A stretch of DNA of 64,000 nucleotides, from the NCBI GenBank assembly GCA_038025085.1, contig CM076140.1, positions 24,894,501 through 24,958,500 of the forward strand, written 5' to 3'. Of this stretch, positions 34,001 to 46,420 are shown one piece after another. Both the position numbers and the translations under genes were made by a program. The notes beneath the pieces are model-generated. The model was not told the origin of the DNA. It did no database searches and saw only the letters and a program-made list of their open reading frames with translations. The DNA comes from Tetragonia tetragonoides (Eukaryota; Streptophyta; Magnoliopsida; Caryophyllales; Aizoaceae). Each line of letters starts with the position of its first letter. Position 1 is the first letter of the stretch.

Positions 34001-34389
34001 TTACCACCTCTAGCAATAATATCATGCCAACATCTATGTCAAGCAATATAACAATTCCTAGCATATATAGCAGTTATGAAAAAAGTTTCACCAGACAACA
34101 ATTCAACCTTTGCATGCACATACTGATCAGAAGCACTCTCAACAGCAACTCTCAAGTGAGAAGAATCCCACAAAAGCCAGATTCTACCATTATTTGAGAA
34201 ATAATCATGGTTACAATAATGTGACCAGTGCTGCATCACATGTGTAGATACTTTACTCATCTTAGCAATCTTCACTCTAGTCTCAACTAACACAGCAAAA
34301 GAAATACCATGCTTTAATAAGAATTTCTTTACCTCTCTTTGCTTCTGGGGTTTATTTAACCCCCTCACATTCCAAAAGAGGAAATTCAT
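31076..34389 (-). pseudogene. LINE 1 ORF2: endonuclease and reverse transcriptase
   Basis: The minus-strand ORF2 starts MNFLFWNVRGLN at 34389. The APE-type endonuclease motifs are visible: WNVRGLN, VETRV, GGDFNS, RIDRVL and SDHSP. The RT (33300-32030) has KAPDLDGF, RGLRQGDPISP and the catalytic SIFADDLL. A zf-RVT-type Cys/His cluster (CVLCHKAEETHEHLFCEC, near 31400) lies close to the C-terminus, which ends YFP at 31076. Damage: TGA at 34039-34041 (Trp expected), a frameshift near 33745, a stop just before 33502, and TAG at 32030-32032 (Trp expected). There is no RNase H domain after the zinc finger, unlike LINE 2. It nicks DNA and primes reverse transcription at the target when intact. Confidence 0.88.
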
Positions 34390-34664
34390 TGGGAAAAGCT
34401 TTGATTTGGAGGTCTTGTCTCAGGCCCCTCCAAGTCCTTGTCTCTCCCCACAGACACTGCAACACCAGGGTGGCTACCAAAAGAAATAGCAGGTGATTGC
34501 AATATAATAGAGATGCCCTGTCCTCCCAGGCCATTTTCACCAGTTTCTTGTATATTATCCTGCAGGATATCAAAAGAGTTTCTCAAAGGCACTGCAATCT
34601 GTATATGAGGTATAATCTCCCATCTCAACTCTTCAAAAGACTTTGTTAAATGGACAAGTTGAAA

Positions 34665-35953
34665 TTACAGCTCCTCATTCACCTCTGAAGCAGTAGCAAT
34701 ATTAACAGCAGTATCATTCATAGACATTGAGGGAATTTGGCTTACAATCCCAGTTTGCTCTTGTCTAGGTCTCCAAATATGTTTCCTCCTCCTATTTCTC
34801 CTGGGCTGAGCATTGGGATTACCCTGGGTCGCATTCCCAGTGTTCTGAGCAGTTGTATTAGTGGCACAGTGTTCAGCTAGATGCCCAAACTTTCTGCAAG
34901 TTTGGCAAAAAGCAGGTTTCCATTCAAATTGAACAGTCTGTTTAACCATGGTGCCTTCGTCATCCTGAAACCACACCTCATCAGGATATGGTACAGTGAT
35001 ATCTACATCAATAAGGAGGCGTGCAAAAGAGATCCTATCTTGTTCAGCTGTAACTCTATCAACCTGCAGTGGCTTACCCAGGCAGCTACCCAGTCCGCTA
35101 AGGGAATCCAGAGACCAACAGTGAAGAGGCAGGTTGGGAAATTGAATCCACAAAGGCACGCATCTATATGAGGAGGGATCCATTTTGAAATCACAATGCC
35201 ATTCAAGTAGGATAAATGGCTTTTGAGTTAAAAGCATAAGGTCCCCTTCCAAGAACTTCATTCATATCAGATTCAAAATTGAATTTAAATATGAAATATC
35301 CTTCCTCATGAAGATAACACTTTGGGGTGGTTGCAAAATTCCAATGAGAAGAGACATACTTCTCCATTTGGCTAAAAAATGGTACATCTCCAAGAACAAA
35401 TCCAATTAAAGATGTATCCCATTTTTTAATCTCCTTTTCAATTTCAGATTTCAGCAATTTCGCAATAGGTTTTCCATCTTTAATAACAGGTGCAATAAAC
35501 TTCAATTTCATCTCCTCAGTTGCAATTCGATTGGAAGAAATTGTAGCATAAGTATCAATAGGCGTAGGATTTACCTCAGGGGCTACTTGTTCAACCACCC
35601 TTGGTGGTCATGCAGACACAGTCAAAGCAGGAGTGAAAATCAATGGAACAGTACCCACAGGGGGTGCTGCAGTAGTCGCCGCCACCGGAGTAACAGCAGC
35701 TGACCCCGGTGTAGACCCACCCTGCCGTGGTGTCGGAACCATTAGTAACAGAAGCTCTAGGGCAAGAATCCGACCTTGAATCCTCAAACTCCAGTAGCCT
35801 TCTCGAAAGTGAACTATAAACCCCCAAATCTTTAGCCTCTCCTTCAGAAAACTCAGAGTCAGTAGTTTCGTTAATTGGTTCTAAAGATGTTGATTTACTC
35901 AGAAAATCTCGTAGTGGCACTGTGGTAGCTCGCTTGCCATTGTTCTTCCCCAT
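34665..35953 (-). pseudogene. LINE 1 ORF1, DUF4283-like RNA-binding protein
   Basis: Starts MGKNNGKRAT at 35953 and runs through three frames (35953-35591, 35598-35203, 35261-34665), so at least two frameshifts are present. The middle part (WDTSLIGFVLGDVPFF ... GYFIFKF) and the VPLWIQFPNLPLHCW segment are typical of the DUF4283 region of plant LINE ORF1. A zinc knuckle CQTCRKFGHLAEHC (CX2CX4HX4C) follows near 34870. ORF1 proteins coat the LINE RNA. Confidence 0.82.
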
Positions 35954-35985
35954 TATTGTCCGTGGTGCAAATTAGCCATTTCAGC

Positions 35986-37167
35986 TTAAGATGCGCCCAG
36001 AGAGCATTTTCTAGAGAGAGAAACTGTTTTTTTGTGGACTACATTTTGAAAACTGTGTTTGATTGAGACATCAATTTGAGTGGGAGTGGTAGACAGATCC
36101 TCAAACAGAATCTTATTGCGAGCAAACCAAAACATCCACCAAGTCATAATAAGGAGTACAAATTTCCATTCTGGTAATCTATTTCGAAGCAAATTAAGGC
36201 TTTCAATAAAAGTCATATTTGGATCAATAGTGATATCTAACTGCAAGCCACATAAAATTTGTACTCTTAACAGAGTCTGAATGAAAGTTGGGCATTGAAA
36301 AAAGACGTGGAACTTATTCTCACAATGGTAATTACAGAAAGCACATTCCAGAGGGATGAAAATTTTGCTTTGTTGTAGCCTATATTTAGTTGGCAAACCA
36401 TCCAAACATAGTTTCCATAGGAAAATTTTAATCTTGGAAGGAATATTAATCTCCCAAATCCATCTGAAATCACAAGACTTTTTGTAATCATTTTGAATTC
36501 CGTGCGCTAGCCAGGTTGCAGATTTGCAGGAGAATTCACCCGAACTACTAAATCCCCAATAGAAGTTATCAGGGACTTCGTTATATGGGATTGGGATACC
36601 AAGGATTGATTTAATCGTATCTATGGGGACTATTCTAGATAGAAGGTGAGTGTCCCACCCTCCATGAATTGAAAAGAACCATTTAACAGGAATTGATAAA
36701 TCATACAGAGGATCGTCTGACGACTCATCATAAAACATATCCCTAAGCGAGACTTGTGAAACCCAAATATCCGTCCAAAATTTTATTGTTTCACCATCTC
36801 CTACCTGCCATCTAATACCTTGCTGAAATAAACTTCTAACCTCTAGAAGATGTGACCATTGCCATAAATTTTTCTTTCCCTTTGGAAATTGTAAAATATG
36901 ACAACCCTTTAAATATTTATTATTGATTAGTTTAACCCATTTACAGTGGCGTTCTTTAATAATTTTCCAAATTAATTTCATTTGCATGGCTTTATTAACC
37001 GCATCGGCTTTCCGTAGTCCTAATCCACCTAATTTTTTCGGACGATAGACTTTGTCCCAACCTATAAGATTGGCTGACCCTGAATCTGGTGATTTGTTCC
37101 ATAAGAAATTCCTATTAATTTTATCCAGATTTTGAAGAGTAGTAGTAGGGAGAGAGAAGCTTTGCAT
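35986..37167 (-). pseudogene. LINE 2 ORF2, post-RT and zinc-finger segment
   Basis: A 393-codon open frame from the CACTA insertion site (37168) leftward. It reads MQSFSLPTTTLQNLDKINRNFLWNK and then an IGWDKVYRPKKLGGLGLR segment typical of L1 elements after the RT. It also has CAFCNYHCENKFHVFFQC, a zf-RVT cluster. The last codons are from the LINE 1 leader. The frame continues, across the CACTA element, from the RT at 39062. Confidence 0.85.
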
Positions 37168-37168
37168 A

Positions 37169-39059
37169 CACTACTACAAAATGAGTCTATAGCAACATTG
37201 CTAAAGTGTTGTTATAAGGGCTAAAAATGTTGCATTAAGACAAGTGCGACACTTTTTCAAGTGCCACCTTAGCTAATGTCGCCTTAGGTATAAGCCAACA
37301 CTTTTTTTAGAATAAGTGACACTTTATAAAAGTGTTGCTTGTATGTAACAAAGGCGACACTTTTTCAAAGCAACACTTTTCTCAAATAAAAGCAACACTT
37401 TTTTATTCAATTAAAAAAATTATTTCAACAAATAAATAACGCAAAAAAAAAAAAAAGCGTTCGTGGTCTTTGAGCCCTGCGCTGAGGGGCCTGTCCCAAC
37501 GGCAGCCACAGCCCATTTAGGCAACACACATATTAAACCAAGCGCCTAGAATTGTTTGTTAGCAGGCTCGAACACGCGACCTCCCCTGCGGCCCCCCATA
37601 AAGCAATTGCCTTCTAATCAGCGAGCCACTTGTTTTATGTGTGCTACTGGTTGAGACGAATATATATTTAACACCAATTGCATTGCTTTTTGGGTTGTTT
37701 TTTATTTTTTTCATTTTTTATCCCAGCACCGAATCACATGCATATGATTATCAAAAGCCCTTGTCAATGGTATGTGGAAATAAAAACTATACGATTCTTG
37801 TGTATTATTGTGAAGGAAATTCATACATATAATTAATGACACCACTTAAAGTAAAACGTCTCATTTACAATAACAAAATCTAACTACTTTTTGATTTGTT
37901 GGTGGGTACTTCATTCTACTACTACTAGATAGGGCTAGGAAAATTACCTTTAACAATTTTTATTTTTTTTTAAGATATCCAAATTTAAATTTAATTTGGA
38001 TTTTATTGTAAGGTAAGAAAGATTATACAATAGGGGGCACATCTCAGTAAGATCGAGACATTCATATCCTAATGATCGAAAATCAAAAAGGTCTGGTTGA
38101 GTAGTAGGGACTCATCCATCCTTAGCCAAGGTCGGGGGTTCGAATCTCGTCTTGAGCATGGCGCAGTTTTAAATTCCTTGTATAAATATCCTACCCTTTA
38201 AGGTGCCTACATGCCAGCGGAAAATAGTCACTGTGGTTGACGGTGGATATCCTTGCTTGTGAACCAACAAAAAAAAATCCTAATAAGCGAAGAGTAGGAG
38301 CCTTAAAAAATTCACAGTTATTACTATTTTTTTTTGACAATCAAACACTCGTAGCTGGGAGCCTATCTGGCTAATCGAAAAAATGTTCTCCAAAATGCTT
38401 CCTCAAGGGTCTTTTCAATACGATCAACCTCATTACTATATAGAACGCGTGGTATGCAATTAGACCAAAATTCTCATTCTCATTTAGATTTATAGTCTTA
38501 CTAAAGTAGTATATTTTGTTATTCAAACTTTTTATTGTGTGAATTTTTTCACAAACACTAAGTCAAATCCATACCACGATCAAAATATTTCTATTCGTTT
38601 CTACATTTAGTTAAGAAAAAAATATCATTATTTCCTAAGTAAATTAAATTCTTTTATTGTCAAAATTGAACTCGTAATGAACAATTACAGTTTTACTTAA
38701 AAAATAACGTTGGTCAATATTTTCCCTTTATATCTATCGAAAGTATTAGTTTTTTTTTTTTCAAATGTATGCAACACTTACGCAAAAGTGTAGTAGATTA
38801 AAATTGAAATGCAATATTTTTATGTAAGTGTTGGTTTTACTATAAAAAAAGGCAACATTTGATAAAAGTGTTGTCTTTCACTATAGACAAAGGCGACACT
38901 CTAAACAAGTGTTGTCTTTACCTTTAAATAAAGCCAACACTTTGAACAAGTGTTGTAATAGATATATAAATGCGACACTTTGTCTATTTTCATACAAAAA
39001 GCAATATTTTTGAAAGTGTTGCTTGTAAAGTGTTGGCATAGGTTCATTTTGGAGTAGTG
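37169..39059. mobile_element. Non-autonomous CACTA (En/Spm-type) element
   Basis: Starts CACTACTACAAAATGA at 37169 and ends with the inverted TCATTTTGGAGTAGTG at 39059 (15 of 16 match). The 3-bp duplication ATA flanks it (37166-37168 and 39060-39062). Sub-terminal regions (37190-37420 and 38770-39040) are dense in AAGTGTTG/CAACACTT motifs in both orientations, typical of CACTA transposase binding regions. No transposase is present. It interrupts ORF2 of LINE 2 and itself contains a SINE. Confidence 0.92.
38081..38276 (+). mobile_element. tRNA-derived SINE inside the CACTA element
   Basis: A box TGGTTGAGTAG (near 38093), B box GGGTTCGAATC (near 38146) and an A-rich tail at 38265-38276. Flanking 15-bp sequences (38066-38080 and 38277-38291, both starting ATCCTAAT and containing CGAA) look like a slightly diverged target duplication. 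Confidence 0.7.
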
Positions 39060-41513
39060 ATAGTAAACACAGGTGTCGCAAACAAGTTTGCCTGAATAAG
39101 TGTGGCTCGTAGTGCTTGGGAAAGAGAGTTCGCCTTCCATTTAGTAAGATGCCCTTTAGTACGTTCAACAACATCATGGAAAGTCTGGGCAGTGACCCGG
39201 TCTGAGATAATAGGATATCCTAGATATTTGTCTAGGCGCACAAAATGACTCATCAACAGGATACCTTTAAAGGAGTCAGTCATTTGTCGGGGATATTTTT
39301 TGTGCATTGAAAGGCTGACTTATCAAAATTAATTTTCTATCCTGAAATACTACAATAATAGTCAAGAATACTTTTAATAGTGTGACAACTTTGATTGGAC
39401 GCTTCTGCAAAGATCATTGTATCGTCAGCAAAGGTTAGGAAAGGTAATTTTTCTGCTCCCTGGCAGATTTTAATACCTATACTTTTCTTAGAAACATCAC
39501 TTTCACGTTGTAGACGACGGGCTAAAACCTCAGCACAGAGAATAAAAATATATGGAGATAAAGGGTCTCCTTGACGTATCCCCCGAGATGGGAGAAAAGT
39601 CGATCCTAGAGCGTTGTTGACCAGAACCGAAAAAGAAACTGAAGTAATACATTCCTTTAACCATCCGACCCATTTATTATTGAAGCCAAAATTTTCAAAG
39701 ACTTTAAAAATAAAGTTCCAGTCCAAACGGTCATAGGCTTTCTCCATATCTAATTTAATACCAAGCCATACACTCTTCCCCTCTGTTGTACATAAAGAAT
39801 GAAAAACTTCATGAGCTACTAAAATGTTATTCTGTATGCACCTGCTTTCCACAAAAGCACCTTAAAGTTGATGAATTAACTTGGGAAGCACAGATTTTAA
39901 ACTCTTTGACAAAATTTTAGAAATGATTTTATACAGAGTGGAACAAAGACTAATAGGCCTAAAGTGATTTGCTGTCAACGGGTTATCTATCTTAGGGATA
40001 AGAGTAATAAAGGTTTGGTTTATTTCTTTTAAAATTTTACCATAAAGGAAAAAAGCTTTTACCGCTCTAATAATCGAGGGGCCGATAATATGCCAATAAG
40101 ACTGGAAAAAAGTCGCTGGAAAACCATCAGGTCTTGGTGACTTATTTGGGGCTAGCAAGAAAACTGCATTTTTAATTTCCTCTTCTGTTACATCCTGAGT
40201 AAGCATATTATTGTCCTCGTCATTAATTTCTGAAGTAATATCTTGGAGGTCCATATCTGTTGGGCAAATACAATTATTATCTTTCACAAAACGCGATTTA
40301 GACTCCTTAGTAATTTCTTCACGTATACTTTGGGGATCTGTAAAATGAATTCCTTCCTTGTTTTGAAAATCCATAAGCTTTTTTCTGTTCTTAACTGATA
40401 GTAGCTTTTGTCTGAAAATAAGCCGTATTTCTATTGCCTAATAGTAAGTTTTTTTTATCTAGATCTCTGAAACCAATAAGTGCGGTTAAAATTGATAATA
40501 CTAGCTTTTTTCTTAAAAAGATTTGCTTGGGTAGTAATGAGTCTGTCATTGGAAGGAGTAGCACACAATTTACTTTTGACACAAATTATTTGACCCTCAA
40601 CTTCTTTTAGTTGACGATTAATATTACCAAACTTGAGTTTAGCCCAATTCTTTGAGAGCTTTTTCAAGTGTTTGGCTTTTTGAGTGACTTGAAATAATTG
40701 AGAACCTAAGAATTTCTTTGACCATGCTTTTCGTACAAGAGAATCATAGTCTTTATGCTTGATCCAAGCTAATTCAAAATGAAAAGGAGGGGGAGTAAAA
40801 ATTTTACATGAGATGCAAAATAACAGGACAGTGATCAGACCTGCTTATATCATGGTGTGAAATATGCATCAAAGGGAATTGCAATAATAGATTTGTAGAA
40901 GCTAACACTCTATCAAGTCTTTCATACACATTATTATCACCAAACTTTTTTTTTTCCGCCAAGTAAAGGAGCCTCCAACAAAAGATAAGTCCATTACATT
41001 TGCATTAAATTTAAAATTAGCTAGTGTTTCAAATCTGGAGGGAGAGGGTTGGGAATCCCCTAAGCTTTTCATTCACAGATGCAATTTCATTAAAGTTACC
41101 CATCAGAATAAAAGATTGAGATAATGAGTTACAATACTGTGACAAATCAGCCCAGAAATGTCTCTTATGAGAAGACTGGGGTGGAGCATAATAGATGATA
41201 ATTAAGAGAGGGGATTATTATCACAATCTTGAGCTAATACAACAATAAAACGCACATCTTTATGCACAACAGTTACAGATACAAACTGATATTTTCATAA
41301 AACCCAAATGCCTCCAGAGAAGCCCATACATGGAATAAAATTAAAGCTGTTAAAGCCAAATTGATGTACTACAGATACAGAGGGGTCAAATTGCACTTTT
41401 GTTTCAGCTAGCGCTATTATATGAACTTGGTGAAGACTACAAAATAACTTAACTTCCTCGCCCACATTTTTTCTTCCCACCCTTCTCACATTCCAAAAAG
41501 CTATTTTATCCAT
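39060..41513 (-). pseudogene. LINE 2 ORF2: endonuclease and reverse transcriptase
   Basis: Starts MDKIAFWNVRRVGRK at 41513 with the endonuclease motifs WNVRR and AETKV, then decays: 41290-40700 has many stops, though a SDHCPV motif remains readable. The RT (40374-39337) carries NKSPRPDGFPATFF, RGIRQGDPLSP and the catalytic LTFADDTMIFAE. A stop at about 39860 splits it. After 39337 the frame shifts and continues KANSLSQALRATLIQANLFATPVFT up to the CACTA insertion. The enzyme family is the same as in LINE 1 but the sequence is clearly different. Confidence 0.85.
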
Positions 41514-41711
41514 AAAATTAACTATTTAGACAGCATCAAAAGGCTAAGCAAGACTATAATTAATTCTTAGCTCTCTTCAGAGAGCTAGATGTTGAATTAG
41601 ACTTAGCATCACTACAAATCCTTCTTTTAGGAGCCTCAGAGTGAGCAGACCCTGCTGAAGTGTCCTCTACAGCCACCTCAAGATGAGTGATCTGTTTCAG
41701 AAGAGAGTTAT

Positions 41712-43280
41712 TTTGATTGCATAGAATGAAAGGAGCCTTCAGGAGTTACATCCTCATACTCCTCTCCCACCAGATCACTGTGAGGAACATGTCCTTGCCT
41801 GGGCAAAGCTGGGGTGGCATTAGCCTCAACAAGAGAGAGGGCTATGCCTCCTTCCAGTTGCTGAAAGGCATTGGACAGAGCTGGTTTAGCAGGATAAATG
41901 GCCTGGAGAGGTTTCACCACCATGGCAGAAGAACCAGGCAAACATAGGTGATCACCATTGTAACCAGCAAGGGTGACAGACTTTGAGGAAGAAGGATTTG
42001 AGTTCTTAGCACTCAGCACAATGGTCTCATCATTAGATAGATTACTATTCACATCATACACAGGGACAAGAGCATCATCTTTAACATAATTCTCAAAACT
42101 AGGGGGTTTAATCATCAACCCCTTTCCCTTACCCACAATTTTGCCATTGTTATCTTTGCAGAACCCAGAAGAGCCAGCAGGGGTTCTAAAGATAATAGTA
42201 CTAACATTCTGTTTAGCAGACACAGAAACAGGACTAGCAGGAGTTACCTCACTTTATTAGGAATTTAAATTCCTAAAGTCCTCCTTGGAGGACATGAACT
42301 TAGGGACAAATCTTTTACCAACAACTGGAGTGTTCAGGTTAGATGACTTAACAGGGACATGAGCCCATTCCTTGTCCTTGAGAACAACCTCAGCAGCAAT
42401 AGCCTCTCTCAGAGACTGGTCAACAATATTTTGATGCACATCACTATGAGCTAACACCACCTTTGTGACCCTACTAGCACCAGCATTCAGAGGACAAACA
42501 TTAAGCTTCTGATCAAAAGAACCACAACAGATACACCCCTCAGAGAAGCTCTCATACCATACTGAGTACCACTGCACACCCTCCCTTCTATGAATCTTAG
42601 CAAAAGTTTTAAGTGGCTTAGTCACATCAGCATTAACACACACTCTAGTAAATCTGAGACCCTTTTTGGCCGAGGTGAAATTTTCAAACTTAATAAAAGT
42701 ACTCAAATCATTGATTTTCAGAATAGCCATAATTGCTTCCATGCTAAATAATTCAGCTGGAAATTAAGGAATTCTAATCCAAAAGTCAACAAAAGTAACC
42801 TTCTTAGTGAGAGGATTAAAATTACCCTCCCAAGGAATCAACACAAGAAGTTGAGTGGCTATGTGGTAAGGTCTCTCTCTCCAAATTGCTAATCTATCAT
42901 GAGGATTAGCAAAACGGAACATAAACCAACCTGAACCCAGATGACGATATTGCACTTCATCTTTAACAAAATTCCAGTCATTTTGAGTTTTCACCATCAA
43001 AGCTCTAAAATCAATAGTTCTACCAAGCATTTTATCCAAAAGACTATGTCCAAAAAAAAGCATTAATATTAGCAACAACCTGAGGTAAATCATCTATAAC
43101 AAAATCACCAGGCAAAGAGGCAGAGAGGAATTCAAATTGGGCCTTATCAACATTAATAGCATCATCACCAAAAGGTGAAGTGGCAAAGCTCAAATCAATG
43201 TTCTCTGTGGTTGATTTCCCAGGATTTTCAGAGTTAGAAGTATCCTTCATCACCACAGCTTTAAAACTACGGGCAGCCAT
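41712..43280 (-). pseudogene. LINE 2 ORF1, DUF4283-like
   Basis: Starts MAARSFKAVVMKD at 43280. A frameshift near 43060 leads to a DUF4283-type segment (WNFVKDEVQYRHLGSGWFMFRF ... WIRIP). A stop at 42764-42766 and a TAA near 42257 follow. A Cys-rich piece (CICCGSFDQKLNVCP) looks like a degenerate knuckle. The Ser/Pro-rich C-terminal part ends about 41712. The protein would bind the LINE RNA. Confidence 0.8.
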
Positions 43281-44316
43281 AGAAAGAAGATAGACAAACC
43301 AGTATAAATTGAACAACTGAAAGTAAAAGAGAGAGGAGAAAGGGGAAGTTGGTGCAAGAAAAAACCTGCAAGGCATAAGCCTTATATAGCCGTCAAGGGG
43401 GCAAACCGTAAGACTGGAGAAAAAGAGCCACCACACATATAGCAGAGAGGGGAGTGACCAAAGTACGTCCCAATTGTGTAGCTGGGCTAGAAAATAAGAT
43501 CTGACGTCTCCTTTACAGGGGAGATCATAGCATGAACAGATACCCGCCACCAAGAGAGTAGAGAGAACAATAATGGCATTAAATGTCCTCCATGAGAGAG
43601 GACAGTGAGCTAAAAAAACAATAATAAAAAAGTAGAGAAGCTTACTAACCACGGGTACACAACGGAGAGCAGACCAGTATCCCCAAAAAAGGGAATTGTA
43701 ATCAACAAGAGTAAAATCCAGCTCCCAAGGTCGAACTAATATAAGAAATCCCTGAAGTAGTTGAATTGCAAGGATGAGATGCATCCACATGAACCCAAGA
43801 GCCCAGAAAGTCGCCTGATTAACACCAAGGGAATAGGGCCAAGCCTCAAGGAAAATCCGATTTGACATAGTAGACTTGGAAGAAATAGGCTTAAGCAACA
43901 AATTAGGGTTTTGAACAAAAACTCCCAAATCTTATCGCAAGAGGCTGAGAGAGATGCAGAAAATCCTGTGAGGACATCACCATGTGACTTTGGACTTTTG
44001 GGATTATAAACTGTAGATGGAAAATAGAGATCTTGGGAAAACCCCCCAAATTGCCCGGAATTAGGGTTAGTAAAAGGGTTCATAGTTTTCATACAAATAA
44101 GAGTAGATTGAATAATCAGATCCTTAAAATTAGGAGGAAAGGTTAAGGCAAGTTGATATTTGTTGCTAAATTTCTGATTTTCTAGGGGATTAATTCTTGA
44201 GGAACGAAAATTTTGGGGAAAAAAGGGATCTGGTGGCTTGGGTTGCTTGGAGAGCTTTTTCTCCACTTTCTCTCTCTTAAATTTCTCTCTTATCTATGCT
44301 AAAGTATATGAGGAGG
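43281..44316 (-). mobile_element. LINE 2 5' leader
   Basis: About 1 kb between the 18-bp target duplication and the ORF1 ATG. Open minus-strand frames run through it, one of them very hydrophobic, but they have no family motifs. The start near 44310 is CT-rich, as is common for plant LINE 5' ends. It probably includes the internal promoter. Confidence 0.6.
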
Positions 44317-44334
44317 TGTCTACTCTACCCATAT

Positions 44335-46410
44335 AGATTAGTAAGACCTTATTATAAAACCTATCAAATACTCTTACCACGTGTATTTATAATTTTGAAT
44401 ACACAAATGAATTTGAATTTTGAACAGCTCAACATTCACCCTTTAGCAAAGAAATTTCTCTAAACTCGTGTGCTCTTAATGTCAAATATTTAAATATGGT
44501 CATGGATCCTGAAATATGCATATGCATTGACTTCATAAATTTTTAAAAAGGTAAATTCAATAAGATATATAGATAGTTTGATCTAAATACTGAGAAATGT
44601 ACTAACATTAATCATGACATTGAATATACATTGCCTTCTTTTCTAAATTGTCCATCGTTTCTCTTTCCCCAAAAAAATGATAATAATAACTCTCATTTAT
44701 ATTCTCCAATATCTTGTTTAAGAAATTGTCATTAGATTAATCATTGATAGTAAACCCTAAATCATTTAATTTACTTTTCTTTATCATTATCTTTGTGTCT
44801 TTTCATATAATAAGTCTCTCCATATATGAGAGTTGGATTATCTCTATATATGAGAGACTATCTCTCACTTAGTTTGAGCAGTTCTAGATTGTTAAATTGA
44901 TGAGATTCTATTTAGATTTTTGGATCTTATTTATTTGTATTGAATGAAAGGACAAGTTGGATCTTATATACCAAGTGGATCTCTAATTCCAATGCAAATA
45001 CCTGCCACACTTTTTGTGATTATCTCCGATTGAAGATATAATGCACCCCAAAATTCGACGGAGCCATGCAATATATCAAGTTGAAGCAACAGTCTTGAGA
45101 AATATATTCATATTGTTATTTTTTATTTGCAATTTTTTAGAAAATTTTTTATTTGTAAATATGTTCTAACTTTTCATTAATGAATATTTTACTTTTGATT
45201 AAAAAAAATCAATAATAACTACATTGAAGTTTACTATCTGATAAACTTAGATACAAATTATGATTCATTTGACATGTTGAAGACGTATATATCTTGCTAA
45301 ACCATTGTAGCATTTGGTCTTTTTGCCAACTTTAAATTTACAGATTATGCAAAGCAAAGAATCCCTATAACAAATTTTCCAGTTTCATAATTGTGGGTTA
45401 TGGACATTCTCAAAAATTAAGGGCTAAATTTATTGTTTTGGAATCTTTTATGTTAAGGTATACTAGAGGCGTTTTAGTCCTGAAATAAGATCCTAATGTA
45501 GCTACAATGTCACATCATTGTTTTGTGGCCGGAAAGTGATGGATTATACCTCAATAAATTATTAAAATATCAATATACATCTTTGTATCAGGTCAAACCT
45601 TGAAACTTGCCCTTTTATAACCCCTCAACTTAATATTGAAATAGATATCATCAGTTCCTTCTCTAACTGTCTATAAGGAGTATACTGTTTTTATCCCAAA
45701 CAATGGTTATATTGTTGTCATGTAATGTTGTTATTTTGGTTTTCCTCTTTTGAAAGTTTCAATTTGTTCTTTTGATCAATTTTCCATTTGGTAACATTTT
45801 CAGCTAGTAAAATACAAACTTATTTTCCAAGTTTCACCATCATTAGTAACCCCTCTCTCCAAAGATAGTGAGGAGGGGTTTGATTGAAAGTTAAGTGCCA
45901 AAAATTTCCCTTGGTATAGTATCATTTTCATATGAAAAGAATACTGAAAAAAAGAGAGGGTAATTAGTAGAAACTTGTCATGGTCAATTTGATTCAAAAC
46001 GGAGTAGTGTACTTTGGGAAAATGATAGAAAATTGTGAACTTTGTAATACTGATCCCATAAGTTCTCCTATAACTGTGAGATAATTTCGGTTGAAGGCTA
46101 AGTGTCCTCTATTGTGTTCAAACCAGAAATTTTATTTGTTTTATGTAGGGGCGAATTTTCATAAGGGCGGGAGCTCCCCCCCCCCCCGGGACCATTTCCT
46201 AAGTTACTTTATATATCTTAATATTTATGTATAAAATATATAAAAAGTACTTTTGTATAATGGTAAAACTAGTTTTGTGGCGACCAGGGGTCAAGGGTTC
46301 AAGCATTATGTTGAATTGTTGATAATCTTAGGTTTTCAATAGCCCGTTTATGGGCATGTTTAGTGTTTTATATGAGAACCTTATTGGTGTGACTTATCCA
46401 CGATCTACCA
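44335..46410. other. AT-rich intergenic DNA, no gene seen
   Basis: No coding frame, RNA gene or complete repeat was recognised. A run of 13 C at about 46174 with GGGGCG-type motifs (46146-46345) resembles eroded ends of a DNA transposon, but neither termini nor a target duplication were found. Confidence 0.5.
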
Positions 46411-46420
46411 TAGATAATAA

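Larger units (their letters stand above)
30879..36020 (-). mobile_element. LINE 1: nearly full-length L1-type element
   Basis: About 5.1 kb on the minus strand, with an A-tail (T-run at 30879-30893), a 3' UTR, ORF2, ORF1 and a CT-rich 5' leader. It interrupts LINE 2 between its zinc-finger segment and its RNase H. The target site is A/T-rich on both sides, so the duplication cannot be defined exactly and the 5' border is approximate. Confidence 0.8.
30273..44316 (-). mobile_element. LINE 2: L1-type element with 18-bp TSD, interrupted twice
   Basis: The 18-bp sequence TGTCTACTCTACCCATAT occurs at 30255-30272 next to the A-tail (T-run on plus) and again at 44317-44334 at the 5' end. This proves one LINE insertion spans the whole interval. 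Its parts are a leader (44316-43281), ORF1 (43280-41712) and ORF2 with endonuclease, RT, zinc finger and RNase H (41513 to about 30290). LINE 1 (30879-36020) and a CACTA element (37169-39059) are inserted in it. Without them it would be about 7 kb. All of its frames are decayed. Confidence 0.9.

Noticed and set aside
37560..37650. tRNA-like sequence on the minus strand
   Set aside because: It has a GTTCGAGCC B-box-like motif, but no acceptor stem or proper A box and anticodon arm could be drawn. Probably a SINE or tRNA relic inside the CACTA element.
43044..43928. Long hydrophobic minus-strand frame, membrane-protein-like
   Set aside because: It reads the LINE 2 leader and the start of ORF1 as one frame. 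The real ORF1 Met is at 43280, and the hydrophobic part has no family motifs.
46146..46345. C-run with GGGGCG motif and a GGGTTCAAGC box
   Set aside because: It resembles an eroded DNA transposon or SINE, but no termini, A box or target duplication could be defined.
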